64,000 nt of DNA. Origin: Phymatolithon calcareum (Eukaryota > Rhodophyta > Florideophyceae > Hapalidiales). The DNA is taken from the NCBI GenBank assembly GCA_977006965.1, contig OZ345368.1, positions 2,604,001-2,668,000 of the forward strand. Reading direction: 5' to 3'. Below are positions 53,301 through 63,800 of this stretch, piece after piece. A model generated the notes under the pieces. That model did no database searches and was not told the DNA's origin. It saw only the letters and a list, made by a program, of their open reading frames with translations. The position numbers and the translations under genes are program-made. Positions within the stretch are counted from its first letter, which is position 1. Each line of letters opens with the position of its first letter.

Positions 53301-53888
53301 GTGTGGTGGACTACTCCACGTGTACCTCGCATGCCTGCACCCTACTGCACTCTCACCAGGCAGGTAGGGCACGAGACCAGTGACTGGCGCATGCCGTGTG
53401 CCTGCCTGTGTCTCCTGGCCCGCAGGACCAGCAGAAGACCATAAGTAGACTGTCAGTCCCCTGATGAGTAAAGGTAGAGGTAAGAAGCCAACACCAAACA
53501 CTGTACGGGAGCAGCTTTTCTGTACTTGTTCATTCTAGTATACCACCCTAATACAGGGACTCGTCGTTTTCCACTATCGCATGTCCAGTTGCAATCATGA
53601 TTGCAATTAATTATGTCCCTGCAATTAACTCATAATTGCAATTAATTACAATTGGAATCAAGTTGGTGCCTCCGCTGCCATTGCTGCACCTGAACGAGCT
53701 CGAGAACAGATGGGTTTTGTTCTCTCATTTTAACTGGTCCCCTATAGTAGTACAGATTGAAACCATTTAATGATAATACGAAGAGTGTTCGCGTTCGGCG
53801 CAGAGCTCATGTTTGGCAAGAGAAGAAGGTTCTCTGATTTCAACGATATAGACACGTACGCCATCCCTAGAAGAAAAATGAGAGATCC
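53301..53888. other. No supportable gene
   Basis: 53590-53660 contains several caattaatt/aattgcaatta words in both orientations. The rest shows nothing recognisable. Confidence 0.4.
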
Positions 53889-53925
53889 TGATGATTGGAA
53901 GGATTACTAATCCTTCCAATCATCA
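53889..53925. repeat. Perfect 37-bp palindrome (18+1+18)
   Basis: tgatgattggaaggatta and its exact complement around a single C. Confidence 0.9.
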
Positions 53926-55904
53926 CATCTAGTAGAGCAGAGACACCGAAACATTGTAGACAGCGCAGTTGCTTACGTGTAACGTAACGGATAAGAGAGC
54001 AGCTGCTGCTGCCCTCCCCCAAAATGGTCGTGGGAAAATCATCCCATTTACGATATCGACACGTGTTGAACGGTCCGCTATATTTGGGGCGGACAGTCAG
54101 AACGACACAAAAGCTGCCCAAGCAGGAAGCGACAACACTGCTTGTAATTTATCCGTTTCGGACCATGGGCTGCTGTATGACAAGCTTCGCCAGGGGCAAG
54201 TGACCGATTTACAGTTTCATTTTGCAAAGCCAAAATCGGTAGCGCCGCCCTCCTCCAAGAAAGGCAACAAAGGCAGGACAAGGCAGTTGAAAACGAGTGC
54301 ACTCCTTGCACCGAGCTACAAATTCGGGAGTAGTCTGTCCATTAGCCCTTGCTGTACTTGTTGATACGTGCTAGCCGATGTTTCCATCGCCGCTTCCCAA
54401 CAATGTCGGTTCACCTTCGTGTGGGTGATTTACTGACCTCTGGGTCCTGCCTCGTGCGTCCTACTAACTTTCTGCGTGAACTCTAGGGCTTGCTCCTTTT
54501 GTTAGCCTTTGTACAAACAGACGAGCAAGAAAATCGCTTCTTGTTCTCAGATGCGATGTGCAGTACGCAAGACTAGGGGTAGAACATCCCATGTCATGTA
54601 TGGCATCAACATCGTGGTGAATGATCAATGGGGCACTACAGTAGATTTGATATTAATGCAAGCTAAGAAGAAGTAAGTATACAATAACAAGGTTTTTTAC
54701 ACCTTGAGTGTACGCGCAATTTTTGGTCAACGTTGTAGCAAAGCATTACATATATGCTTGCCTCGACGTATACCCCACGCACTCACATTCTTAGAATGAG
54801 CGAGCGACGCCAGGTCCTCCAGGTGCAGCTACAATGCGACAGACCAACGTGAGAATCAATCTTTGGTGACGTACCTCGATTAGACGTGAAAGCGGCAGTC
54901 AAACTCGCTAACGATTGGATAGAATGGAAGAAACATATACTCTCGAATCGCTGCTAGCCCCACCAGGGGAAAAAGCAAACTGAAAGAACGAATGAACCCC
55001 ATGCACTTGTGCAACGTTACGGCGTCTAGGAAAAGGAAACCCCACCTGTATCAATCCAGAGGAGCCTCATCTCATGTGCTTGCCGTATTGTACAGTATCC
55101 GTCTTAACCCTATCGTTGAGTAGTGCATATGTGAGCATGAAGTGGTGATGCTTTGACACGGCAAAAGAAGGGGAATGTAAAGTATCATAACTTTCCGTGG
55201 CAAAATTGTTTTGAAGTGCGACCCCGAGAGTCAAGTGTTGCAATTTCGAAGTCAAGGAATAACATAACTCCGTTTGGCAAAGAGTCGCGTGTTTTCATGA
55301 CCGTTTGAGGAAGTTCAGTGAAAGTCTGATTGGCTCTAAATGGGCGAAAATGGTACAAATGCGTCAGCACTTGAGCACAAAGTCGAGTCGGCGCAGTGCT
55401 CTTTTGGGACCACACTGTGAGAAGCTGCCGCTGCAGGTGTCGCGCCATGCCCGATCCCCGTTTTGGGAAATCAGCGGTCTTTAAGGATCAACACGACTAA
55501 CTGGTGTGCGATGACAATCTTGAAGAAAACGTGGACCTCGTGAAGTTCTACAACGCTGAGCGCGCGAAAGGAAATTAACTCTCTTCTCCTTCTGAACTCT
55601 TCCTGCTGTTTTGCGACATCATGTATCGGTGGATACAGTTTTAAAAAATTTCCATCGTGATTTGGTCAAATTAAAAACTCTGCAGCTTGTCAGCATACAA
55701 AATTGAAGATAAAATACAAATGTTGTATTTTGCATATCTTCCCGCAGGAATTCTTCAATCTACTGAAGCAATACATGTCGCGAAGCGAACCGAAAAGCTT
55801 TTCGAAACCTTGCAAAATCGACATCAACCTCTCCTGAAAGTCGCATCACAAGAATGCTTGCACATTCGTACTCATGTCGATATCGATAATCATCAGCCAT
55901 TGCC
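53926..55904. other. No supportable gene
   Basis: The longest frame (53969-54364 +) lacks an ATG start and any domain. The remainder holds short overlapping frames. Confidence 0.4.
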
Positions 55905-56052
55905 AACGCATCTGCTGACGCTTGAGTCAACTTTTCGAGTGTCAAGAAAATTTGGCTTGATTCTGTCCTAGGAAGGGCTTCGGTGGGTGTTCCACACTTC
56001 AGCGCTCTACAAAAACCCACCTCTGGTCCCCTGTGGGTCCCCGAGGGGGAAA
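55905..56052 (+). repeat. Short dispersed repeat family S, copy 5
   Basis: Core gcatctgctgacgcttgagt, then aatttggcttgattctgtcc, then acccacctctggtcc and gagggggaaaaatag, in the same order as copy 1. No (GAA)n tract at its left end. Confidence 0.5.
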
Positions 56053-56647
56053 AATAGTATACATTCCTGTGTCTCGCGGGGCATTGCTCTGCAAGCGACC
56101 ATCCAGCCTCTACTGAGTGCGATGAAGTTTGAATATCAACCGGCAGTCCAAAATTCAGCGATGGACTGTGCGTCCCTGGAACGCCGCAAAGCCACGCATG
56201 AATGCGTCAACGATGAAACTAAATTGAAGAGAGCACGTGCACTCTTTTCAACCCGGCGAATGAGGTCCACCTGTGCATACATTGACAACCAAATATGGCA
56301 AGAAGAAACTGCTCTGCACTGGATGTTTCCAACAAAGCTTCCTTTACATCTTAGATGAACCAATAACTCTGAAAAAAAGATAAGGGGGCGGCAGGCGTAT
56401 TAACGCGGCACATTGCACCGGCGGACGGAAAGCGAGCACAAGCTCGACCTAACCGCAAGGGGAAGATTTGAAACGGTTCCTACCATCTACAGTGTCGTAT
56501 CGAAATATCGGAAGCATTCCCCCATTCGCCATGGATCGGGCGGCCGGAAGAGCATAATAGTTATCCATCAGTGAGCGAAATACATTTGGGATGCGCGTCT
56601 GCCGAAGCTTGTATATAACCTTTCAGAATGCAACAACACCTCCATTC
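56053..56647. other. No gene seen; 3' flank of Hint gene 2
   Basis: Overlapping short frames (55987-56358 +, 56136-56363 -) without domains. Confidence 0.4.
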
Positions 56648-58207
56648 TCATGCGATCGCAACAGGGCCGGAGGGCACAATTTTTGCAAGCATGTCGGCAC
56701 CCGTGCTTATGAAGGACGCAAGACGTTCAAGAACAACAATGGAAAAGGCGGTACGTTCATAGAAAAAGCGTACCGGCGCAAGCAAAGCACCATGAGCCAC
56801 TCTCGGATGAACGGCAGTTGTGTACGTCGAGGTGATCACGCCGTCCACAACAAGATTCCCGTCGATCGTTTGAGGGTTGTATAACCCGTTCGCAGACACA
56901 TTTTCAATGCTCGTCACGCGCGACACACTGTCATCGGCAAGCTGCAACACGTCGTCGACGCGGACAATGCCTGCGGAAATGAGGGCGTTGTTCGCATACA
57001 GATAATGTGACTTGGTGAGCGTGACAGCGTGGCCGGACGCAGTGACGAGTCGGACGAACTGTGCATGAACCTTGGCATCACGATGGGTGAAGAGGAAGAC
57101 ATCAGAGAAAGAATTGACACCAGTACGGACGCGATCGCCGATACGGAGATCGGTCATCGGGATGGAAATACCCGACTCGAGTTGCACGGTGGAATAACCG
57201 GGGAAGCAAACCGAACCACCACTGGTGGCGTTCGGGGTAACCGGCGAGAGGGTGCCATTTCCGTCATTCACAGGGTTGGGCGCACCGACAGCTGCAGGTG
57301 GAGTTTCGACAACCGGGATAGTTGTTTCGGTGACATTAATTGCTGGTATCGAAATAATCGTCGCGACAGATGCTGAAGGTGTTGGTGTAGAGGACGGGCT
57401 GACGGAGGGCGACACGGACGCAGACGGACTCGGCGTCGGAGTTATAGACTGGACTGCAATAACAGGCTCGCTAACACCCGGCGCGGTCTTTATGACTTCT
57501 ACCTCTCTGCCCTGAGAGGTGGTGAGATCGGAAAGGAGGCAAATCTTGTTCCCCTGCCCGGTGATGAAGAGGGTTCGCGTATTCGGCGGAATGGCAATGG
57601 AAGTTCTTGATCCAACTCCAGTGGTAATGGTGATTTTAAACAACGCCGGTTCGCGAATGAAGAAGAAGAAAGAAGAATCCGCATAGTTACTCGCACCGCA
57701 TTTGCGACTGCCTTCATCGAATCCGACAAGGAGTGAGGAATCCTTCTTGGTGTTTCCTACAGTTGCATTCGCTGCCGGATTACTTATGATTCCTGCGGCA
57801 GCCTTCGCGTATCCAAGGCGAGTGAGGAGACCATCTTCTTTGACGGTGTCCTCGGAAACAAGTTTCATATCAGAGGTATCTGTACCAGAACATATTGAGG
57901 TCACGTTGTTGGTGGTTTCGGATATATCAGAGAGCTTGACACTGCCGATATTGCGCGCTGTGTCAACCGTAATGCTCTTCATGACAATCTTGTCCGGACA
58001 TGCAGTGGAGAACTTGTACCGCGAAGTGAAGGTGTGCGGCACGTCTTGGAAATTGGCGACGTGACTCACCGTGTCCATGTCAAATTCAGCTGAGACCGGC
58101 ATTGGAAGAACCGGCATGGCGATGGTGCTCACGGCAAGCAGGACAACCGCGGCAATTCGGAATATCGGCCGCGACATCGTGCGTGTGCTGATCGGCGCCA
58201 ACTGCAT
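56648..58207 (-). CDS. Secreted Hint-domain protein 2
   Basis: 519 residues from ATG 58205-58207; a second Met at residue 11 could also start it. The signal peptide has a hydrophobic core FRIAAVVLLAVSTIAMPVL. The N-terminal domain resembles Hint protein 1 (AEFDMDTVSHVANF, LLVGFDEGSRKCG, DSSFFFFIREP). A Pro/Ser/Thr linker with SPSASVSPSVSP precedes the Hint domain at Cys334 (VCFPGYSTVQLESG), with SDVFLFTHRDAKVHAQFVR, TKSHYLYANN and HPRVAHGALLAP. The Hint half is more conserved than the N-terminal half. The two genes form a same-strand paralog pair, probably an old tandem duplication. Extracellular or secretory-pathway location is expected. Confidence 0.88.
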   Translation of the reverse strand: MQLAPISTRTMSRPIFRIAAVVLLAVSTIAMPVLPMPVSAEFDMDTVSHVANFQDVPHTFTSRYKFSTACPDKIVMKSITVDTARNIGSVKLSDISETTNNVTSICSGTDTSDMKLVSEDTVKEDGLLTRLGYAKAAAGIISNPAANATVGNTKKDSSLLVGFDEGSRKCGASNYADSSFFFFIREPALFKITITTGVGSRTSIAIPPNTRTLFITGQGNKICLLSDLTTSQGREVEVIKTAPGVSEPVIAVQSITPTPSPSASVSPSVSPSSTPTPSASVATIISIPAINVTETTIPVVETPPAAVGAPNPVNDGNGTLSPVTPNATSGGSVCFPGYSTVQLESGISIPMTDLRIGDRVRTGVNSFSDVFLFTHRDAKVHAQFVRLVTASGHAVTLTKSHYLYANNALISAGIVRVDDVLQLADDSVSRVTSIENVSANGLYNPQTIDGNLVVDGVITSTYTTAVHPRVAHGALLAPVRFFYERTAFSIVVLERLASFISTGADMLAKIVPSGPVAIA

Positions 58208-60302
58208 AATCCGCTCAATGGAAGTGAAGGCGACGACTGTGGGTGCTTGGAACGGAGAGGTGTCGGATCGTGTTGCTGGGGGTACGTAGCAGGTGTGAAG
58301 AGTCGGGTGTGTTGAAAAGTCGGACGCGCGGCGACGCGGGAAGCAGTGGAGTGAACTAAATACTGGCGGGCGCGACTTCGGACGGCTAAACGGTCAGTCG
58401 AAATTGGCGACCGTTGTCGAGGACAGTGGCTGTGGGCGGCGGGCGGTAGCCAAGTAGAAGTTGGCTGTTCCGTGGGAGCTTAGAGCACCGTTCAGGGACG
58501 ACTGCAAACGGGCGGAATATCTCTCATGTCTGCAAACTGGTGTACAGTGAGCTGCAGAGACCACGTCGGATTGTGTATATTTTTGCGAAATTGTGCTCTT
58601 AATAGGGCCGTTCGACTGTCTGGTGATTGTCCCAGCGGCAGCGTATGTAAGGCGTCAGTGTCAAATCAGCTCCTTGTATGGACGAGTTTAAATTTGGCCC
58701 GTGCGAGCGCATTATCACGGCGAGATTAGGCCGGTATCCGGGGTGAAAGTTTTGACACTTTCTTTACTCATTATTCGACTGCAATTGGCGCTCATTGAAG
58801 ACATTGCTGGGCAATGCAAAAGCTTGAGCTATTTTTGGAACTTTCCAATTTTGAACGCATGGCTCCACTTGGCATGCGCCGAATGGACGACTGATCTCAG
58901 CCATGAACTAATTTACCAGCATTTGTGGTAATTCGGTTAGGCGAAGATTCTAAATTTGGATAATTATTATCCAAATTTAGAATCTTCGCCTAAATAGATT
59001 CAAAAGTTTTGGAATTTTTTTCGCACTCACCGTGTCATGCGTCAAGGAATGTACATTATGATCTGGCGGGGCCGTGCATTGTTTCCAATTATTATTGCAT
59101 TGAGAGATGCATGGCAGTTTCCGCATACAGTAAATTTACTGCGGCAGTGTTACTGCCCTTCGCCATGACTTGTTGTGCCCTGCGCCTACTGTAGCTTCGA
59201 ATGCCCCGAAGATGGTTTAGGTATGTACTGTACAGGTATGTGGAGAATTCATTTCTATGGATCAGAAAATGCCATCATCTGTGGAAAATTCTCCCGCCAT
59301 TGTACTACTGTATGTCGTGGAACTGCGATGGTCGTCGAAAAACATTGGCCTGTGAGTTTCGCAAAAGCTATGAACATGGCACTGCAAGAAGATTCCTTAA
59401 GGGTGTGTGGGACAGGGCACTACAGCACAGTAGGGATGGCAAGTTGTTTAGCATTAAAAATTTTGAATCAAAGGGCGAATTTCTCTATGTCTCGCTTCTG
59501 CCCGTTACGTTTGCTCAGTTTATGATCACAAACATTGCATCCATGGTCATCCCGCCAACCTTTGTTGTTCCTCTCCGATCTGCATCCCAGTCTAGATCTT
59601 ACACTAGAACATTGCCTCAAGATTAGTTCGTTGCGCCAGGGTAACTTTGCTCTCCCCTGGTTGCACCTTCATCAGAACTTTGCTTTCATCGTCCTTCCAA
59701 CTTCTGTAGCCTCCGTTTCGTCCGCATCCCATTTTTAATGCGGGCTTCGTCAGCAGACTATCTATGAGAATTGTTTTCCCAATTAACGGCCTTTTGCGCA
59801 AGAAGGACCGAAGCGGCGAGTCGTTTGTGTTCAACGAATAACATAGGAGAAACAATGAAGCTGAAGACGCGTTTAGATGTTTTTTGTAAACCGGTCCTCT
59901 AAGGTGCTCTTCGATGGTGCTTTTTATCCTAGAGCACTCGTTCCCACTTCCCGAAAACGAGCGGGAAGTGGTTGATGGCTAAAAGAAGACTCGGCGAGTT
60001 CCTCGAACAAATCGGTCGCTCTACTCCCAGCGCGTGTCGAGCGGCAATCAAGTACTCGTTCTCAGCAATCCTCAAGCTAGTGAACTATGATATGTTGCGG
60101 TGACAAAGACCATCATTGATGGTACCGTAAGAGTTAAATTCATGCCGCGGTGGTAGCCGCCAATAAGGATGTCTTACCGTATACGGCAAATAGGGCAACT
60201 TGGTTACACAATCATGACAAAGACTGAAAATTAATCCAAAAATCGATTTCATTCCTAGTTGCAATGCTCTCATGCAAACGGCTCGTGCACCCAAACACAT
60301 AG
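58208..60302. other. Intergenic; no gene supported
   Basis: Contains the promoter region of Hint gene 2 and overlapping short frames (59175-59626 +, 60085-60420 -) with no domain. Confidence 0.4.
58937..58993. repeat. Perfect 57-bp palindrome (28+1+28)
   Basis: ttaggcgaagattctaaatt then tggataat, and the exact complement around a single T. Confidence 0.92.
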
Positions 60303-60355
60303 TGTCGAGCTCCACATCGTTGCCGGGAGGATCGGCAACGATGTGGAGCTCGACA
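60303..60355. repeat. Perfect inverted repeat, 23-nt arms, 7-nt loop
   Basis: Arms tgtcgagctccacatcgttg(ccg) and exact complement around loop ggaggat. Confidence 0.92.
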
Positions 60356-60596
60356 ATGGACTCAGCGCATCCACCAGCCCAGTCGCATTTGCCGACTGGA
60401 AACGTGCTTGTCCACCTCATGAAACTGCTATTCAGGGTTCATTCAATACAGTACATGCACAGCAAGGAAAAAACTGTGTCAGACTGGATGCAGCTGTATC
60501 CATATGAAAGAGGATCCCCGCTCGCAACCCGATATAGCATGCGGCAGGAAAATCCCACGTGTACAAGGTATGCAGGGTTATCCCACATCGTCAGCA

Positions 60597-60781
60597 CGAA
60601 GGACCATATTTCAGAAACATGCTCGCAAACCCAATCACTCGGGAATTCCTTGTGTCCTTCGTTTTTTATTTCGAATCAAGAACGTTTTGAGCAGCCAGAT
60701 GACTTTAGCGTAGAGAGTATGCAAGAGCTGCCCCGTTACTCCAAGGTGAGGCTTTGGGAGCTCTCAAAAAAAATTATCAAA
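60597..60781 (+). mobile_element. LINE 3' insertion with 18-bp TSD, just upstream of the NB-ARC gene
   Basis: The 3' part, from tcaagaacgttttgagcagc to tatcaaatat, equals the LINE tail. TATCCCACATCGTCAGCA flanks it at 60579-60596 and 60782-60799. The first roughly 75 bp are not LINE-derived and carry cgaaggac and gtccttcg as inverted words. Confidence 0.85.
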
Positions 60782-60852
60782 TATCCCACATCGTCAGCAG
60801 CGGGAACAATCTTCCTTTGCTGCCCCAAATACCAAGATCTTTCAACCAGCTG

Positions 60853-63800
60853 ATGCACAAAGCAGCTCGTCACAGGGCAACCGACAATATGCCCAGCGTT
60901 CTTGCTGCCCTACGCAAGACATTCAAGAGGCGGAACAAAACTTCGAAACCGCCTCCATCCGTCTCAGCACGGATTTCTTCGCCGGCATCTGCGCCCGGAC
61001 CCTCGTTTTCGGTCGTCCAGTTTGTTCCGGACGACAACTCGAACACACCACCGCAACCTCCATACGTTTCGCTCTCATCGGACCTTCGACTTCTCGATGT
61101 TAACTGTGATGAAGATCCGCCGTCATCTCTGCTTTCGTTTCGCCGCCCGATGCTTCGTTTCAAGTTGAAGCGAATGGAAGACATCCCGCACGGCATGGAC
61201 GTATCACTGACGCCAATAGAAGCGATCGTTTCGTCTGGACTGGAACCCGTCATGCATCAATGTGGTCCAGCAATTCGCGTCTCGGAAAAGGGAAAAACTA
61301 TCCAGCTCGTGGCCGCGGATGAAGAAGAGCGTGACGATTGGTTTTCCACGTTAGCCTTGTGACTGGCTCCAATAAGTGTCATCAGGGACCGTTTCAAGGC
61401 CGAGATTCGCTCTGCTATTTCACCGTCGAATCCAAATGTATCGGTTGCAGACGCTGCGCGACGAGTCATTTCGGACGCAACGGCAGAGACTTCTGCCAGC
61501 AATGAGGGGAAACTTGTTGATTTATCAAACCGGCTATGGACAACACTTGGTTCTTCAGCGCAAGTATTGAGCTGGACGACAAAATTTGGTCAAGCAATTG
61601 GCGGCAGCGCGAAATTCGTCGAAAATATCGCCAAACCGCTCTGTCAGATTGGAGTTGTGGGTTGTGCATTCTCCTTGATTTCATTGTCTGCAAGGGCTGT
61701 GAACCTTCTTGCAATGGAGAGCGATGGAGTGGGTAGGCTTGAAATTGCACGAAAGAGCATGCAAGAGGCATCACTTGCTCTTTGCGATTGGTTGGTTCAA
61801 ATACTCTCTACTGGCTTTCAAGATGACAGTCTGATTTCTGGCCTGTTTCACGTGATGGAAGAGTGCTGGGATGCTGCAGCAAAGGTCGAACAGTTTTTGC
61901 TTTCTGGCAAGGTTCAGCGCGTTTTGCGAGCAGAGGACGTGAAGGAGATTGTAGCAAACGTCGATATCGTGCGGGGAAAACTGTTCGCCGTCGGTGGTTT
62001 TAAAGAACTACTAATCCGACTGGAAGATGTGAAGAAACGTGTCAGCGCACTGGAGGCCGAGGCAGATGCAGAAGATGTGTTTCGTTCTTATTTCCCTGAT
62101 CCAGGACAATTCAGTGCGGGGCTCTTGTCAGAAGCAGCATGGGCTACCCTCAACCGTCTCAAGAGTCGCGTGATTAGAGCAACGGATTTGGAAGACTGTG
62201 AATCCGAGATCACACCTTCTCAAAGCGACTGCTTTCGCGTTGATCTTATATCTCTCAGCGGGGAGAGCGGCGTAGGCAAAACCAGCGCTTGCAATTTTCT
62301 CTGCGTTGACCCCGACGTAAAAAAACAGTTCGCCGATGGAGCTATTTTGTGGATATCTCTTAACCGTGGGGTAACAGACGATGATATCAAGGAAGAGATT
62401 GCAAGCCTTGTGTCAGATTGTGGAGGGTACAAGAAGGCGGAATATATTACGAATGCTACAAATATTAAGACTGCTGTTACCCTCGCTCGTCAGTTTTTTT
62501 CCAATCATCGCATTTTGCTCGTCATTGACAATGTGCGGAAACCAATTGAGGGGTCGACCGTAAAGAACTGGATGGAAACACTCTCAAAGATTGCAACATA
62601 TCCTGGAAGCGTTGGACTAATGACGACAAAATTTCGCGATCTGTGTTTGGGACGAAACGTCCATAACGTGCACTTCTATCGCTTGAATCTTGAGGATGCG
62701 GGCAATCCAGATTGGAAAATAGCTGAGATGTTGTATGACGAGCATATGAAGCAAGATCGAGGGAACCTTGTAACAGAAGACGAGTATCAAAGCTACATAA
62801 CCAGTCGGGAAAAAGTTCTCCAGATTTCTTGTGGACTTCCTTTGGCAATTGCAACAATTTGCGGTTTGATTCGGGTACGAGAAAATACCCCACAAGCTAT
62901 CATGTCCTTAATTACCCGGAAAGAGGAAGACGGAGGCCTGGCTGGAAACTTGCTGGGAAGAGAGGCAGCATCTGCCATTGGGCATTCCGGGCTGTGTGCT
63001 TCTTTGTGGGAAACTCTCGATTTTTTGGACAGATCTGAAGGAGGCAAGGAAATATTCCAGGATTCCAGATATGAGAATTATGCGCCAAACTACATGCAGA
63101 ATGGGCTAAATGCCGTAAGCGCGAGATACGCTGCGCTGAGCACATTGCGAATCAAGCCGACATTTCTAGTATTGGCGCGGCTCTGGCATTTGAAGTCCTC
63201 GGACGACGCTGAATGGCTTGCTCTTATGTTTGTGAAAGTTGAACTTGGGCGCATACATCGTTCTGGCAGGTCAAATGGGGAAGATTATTTCATTCTACAC
63301 GATTTGCAGTACGACTTCTGTACTGGAGCGGCACGAAAGCTTAACATCGATGGCCATGCCCTTCTTCAGTCCGGATTTTTCCCTTATTTCACGGGATTTG
63401 GACCAATTCGAGACGAAGATGCTGACTTATTGAGACAGGGCTCGAAAGGACGTGCTTTTTTGATCAAGTCGACTGTGTTTAACATATTCACTTCGTTATG
63501 TAGATGCGACGCATCCAGAAGAAAATATCAGCCTACCATCAATCAATTCGTATCGGCGTTGTCTTCTCAAAATTTTACTGAAAACGTAGCGGAAAGCCAG
63601 AAAGCGGATCTGCGACTGTTTGCTTTGCATCTGAAGACGAAATTCCCCGAAAAGCATGAGATCGATCAAGCAATAACAGACTTGTTATCTATAATGACGA
63701 GCGCAGCTTTCAACTCTCCCGAATGTATCTTGTCAGAATCCCAGTTGAAGAAAATTCGGGCTGCAGGTGGTGTCGTGAAAAAGCCGGAAGGTCGTGAAAA

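Noticed and set aside
57225-58064. Plus-strand frames over Hint gene 2
   Set aside because: Antisense shadows of the 519-codon gene.
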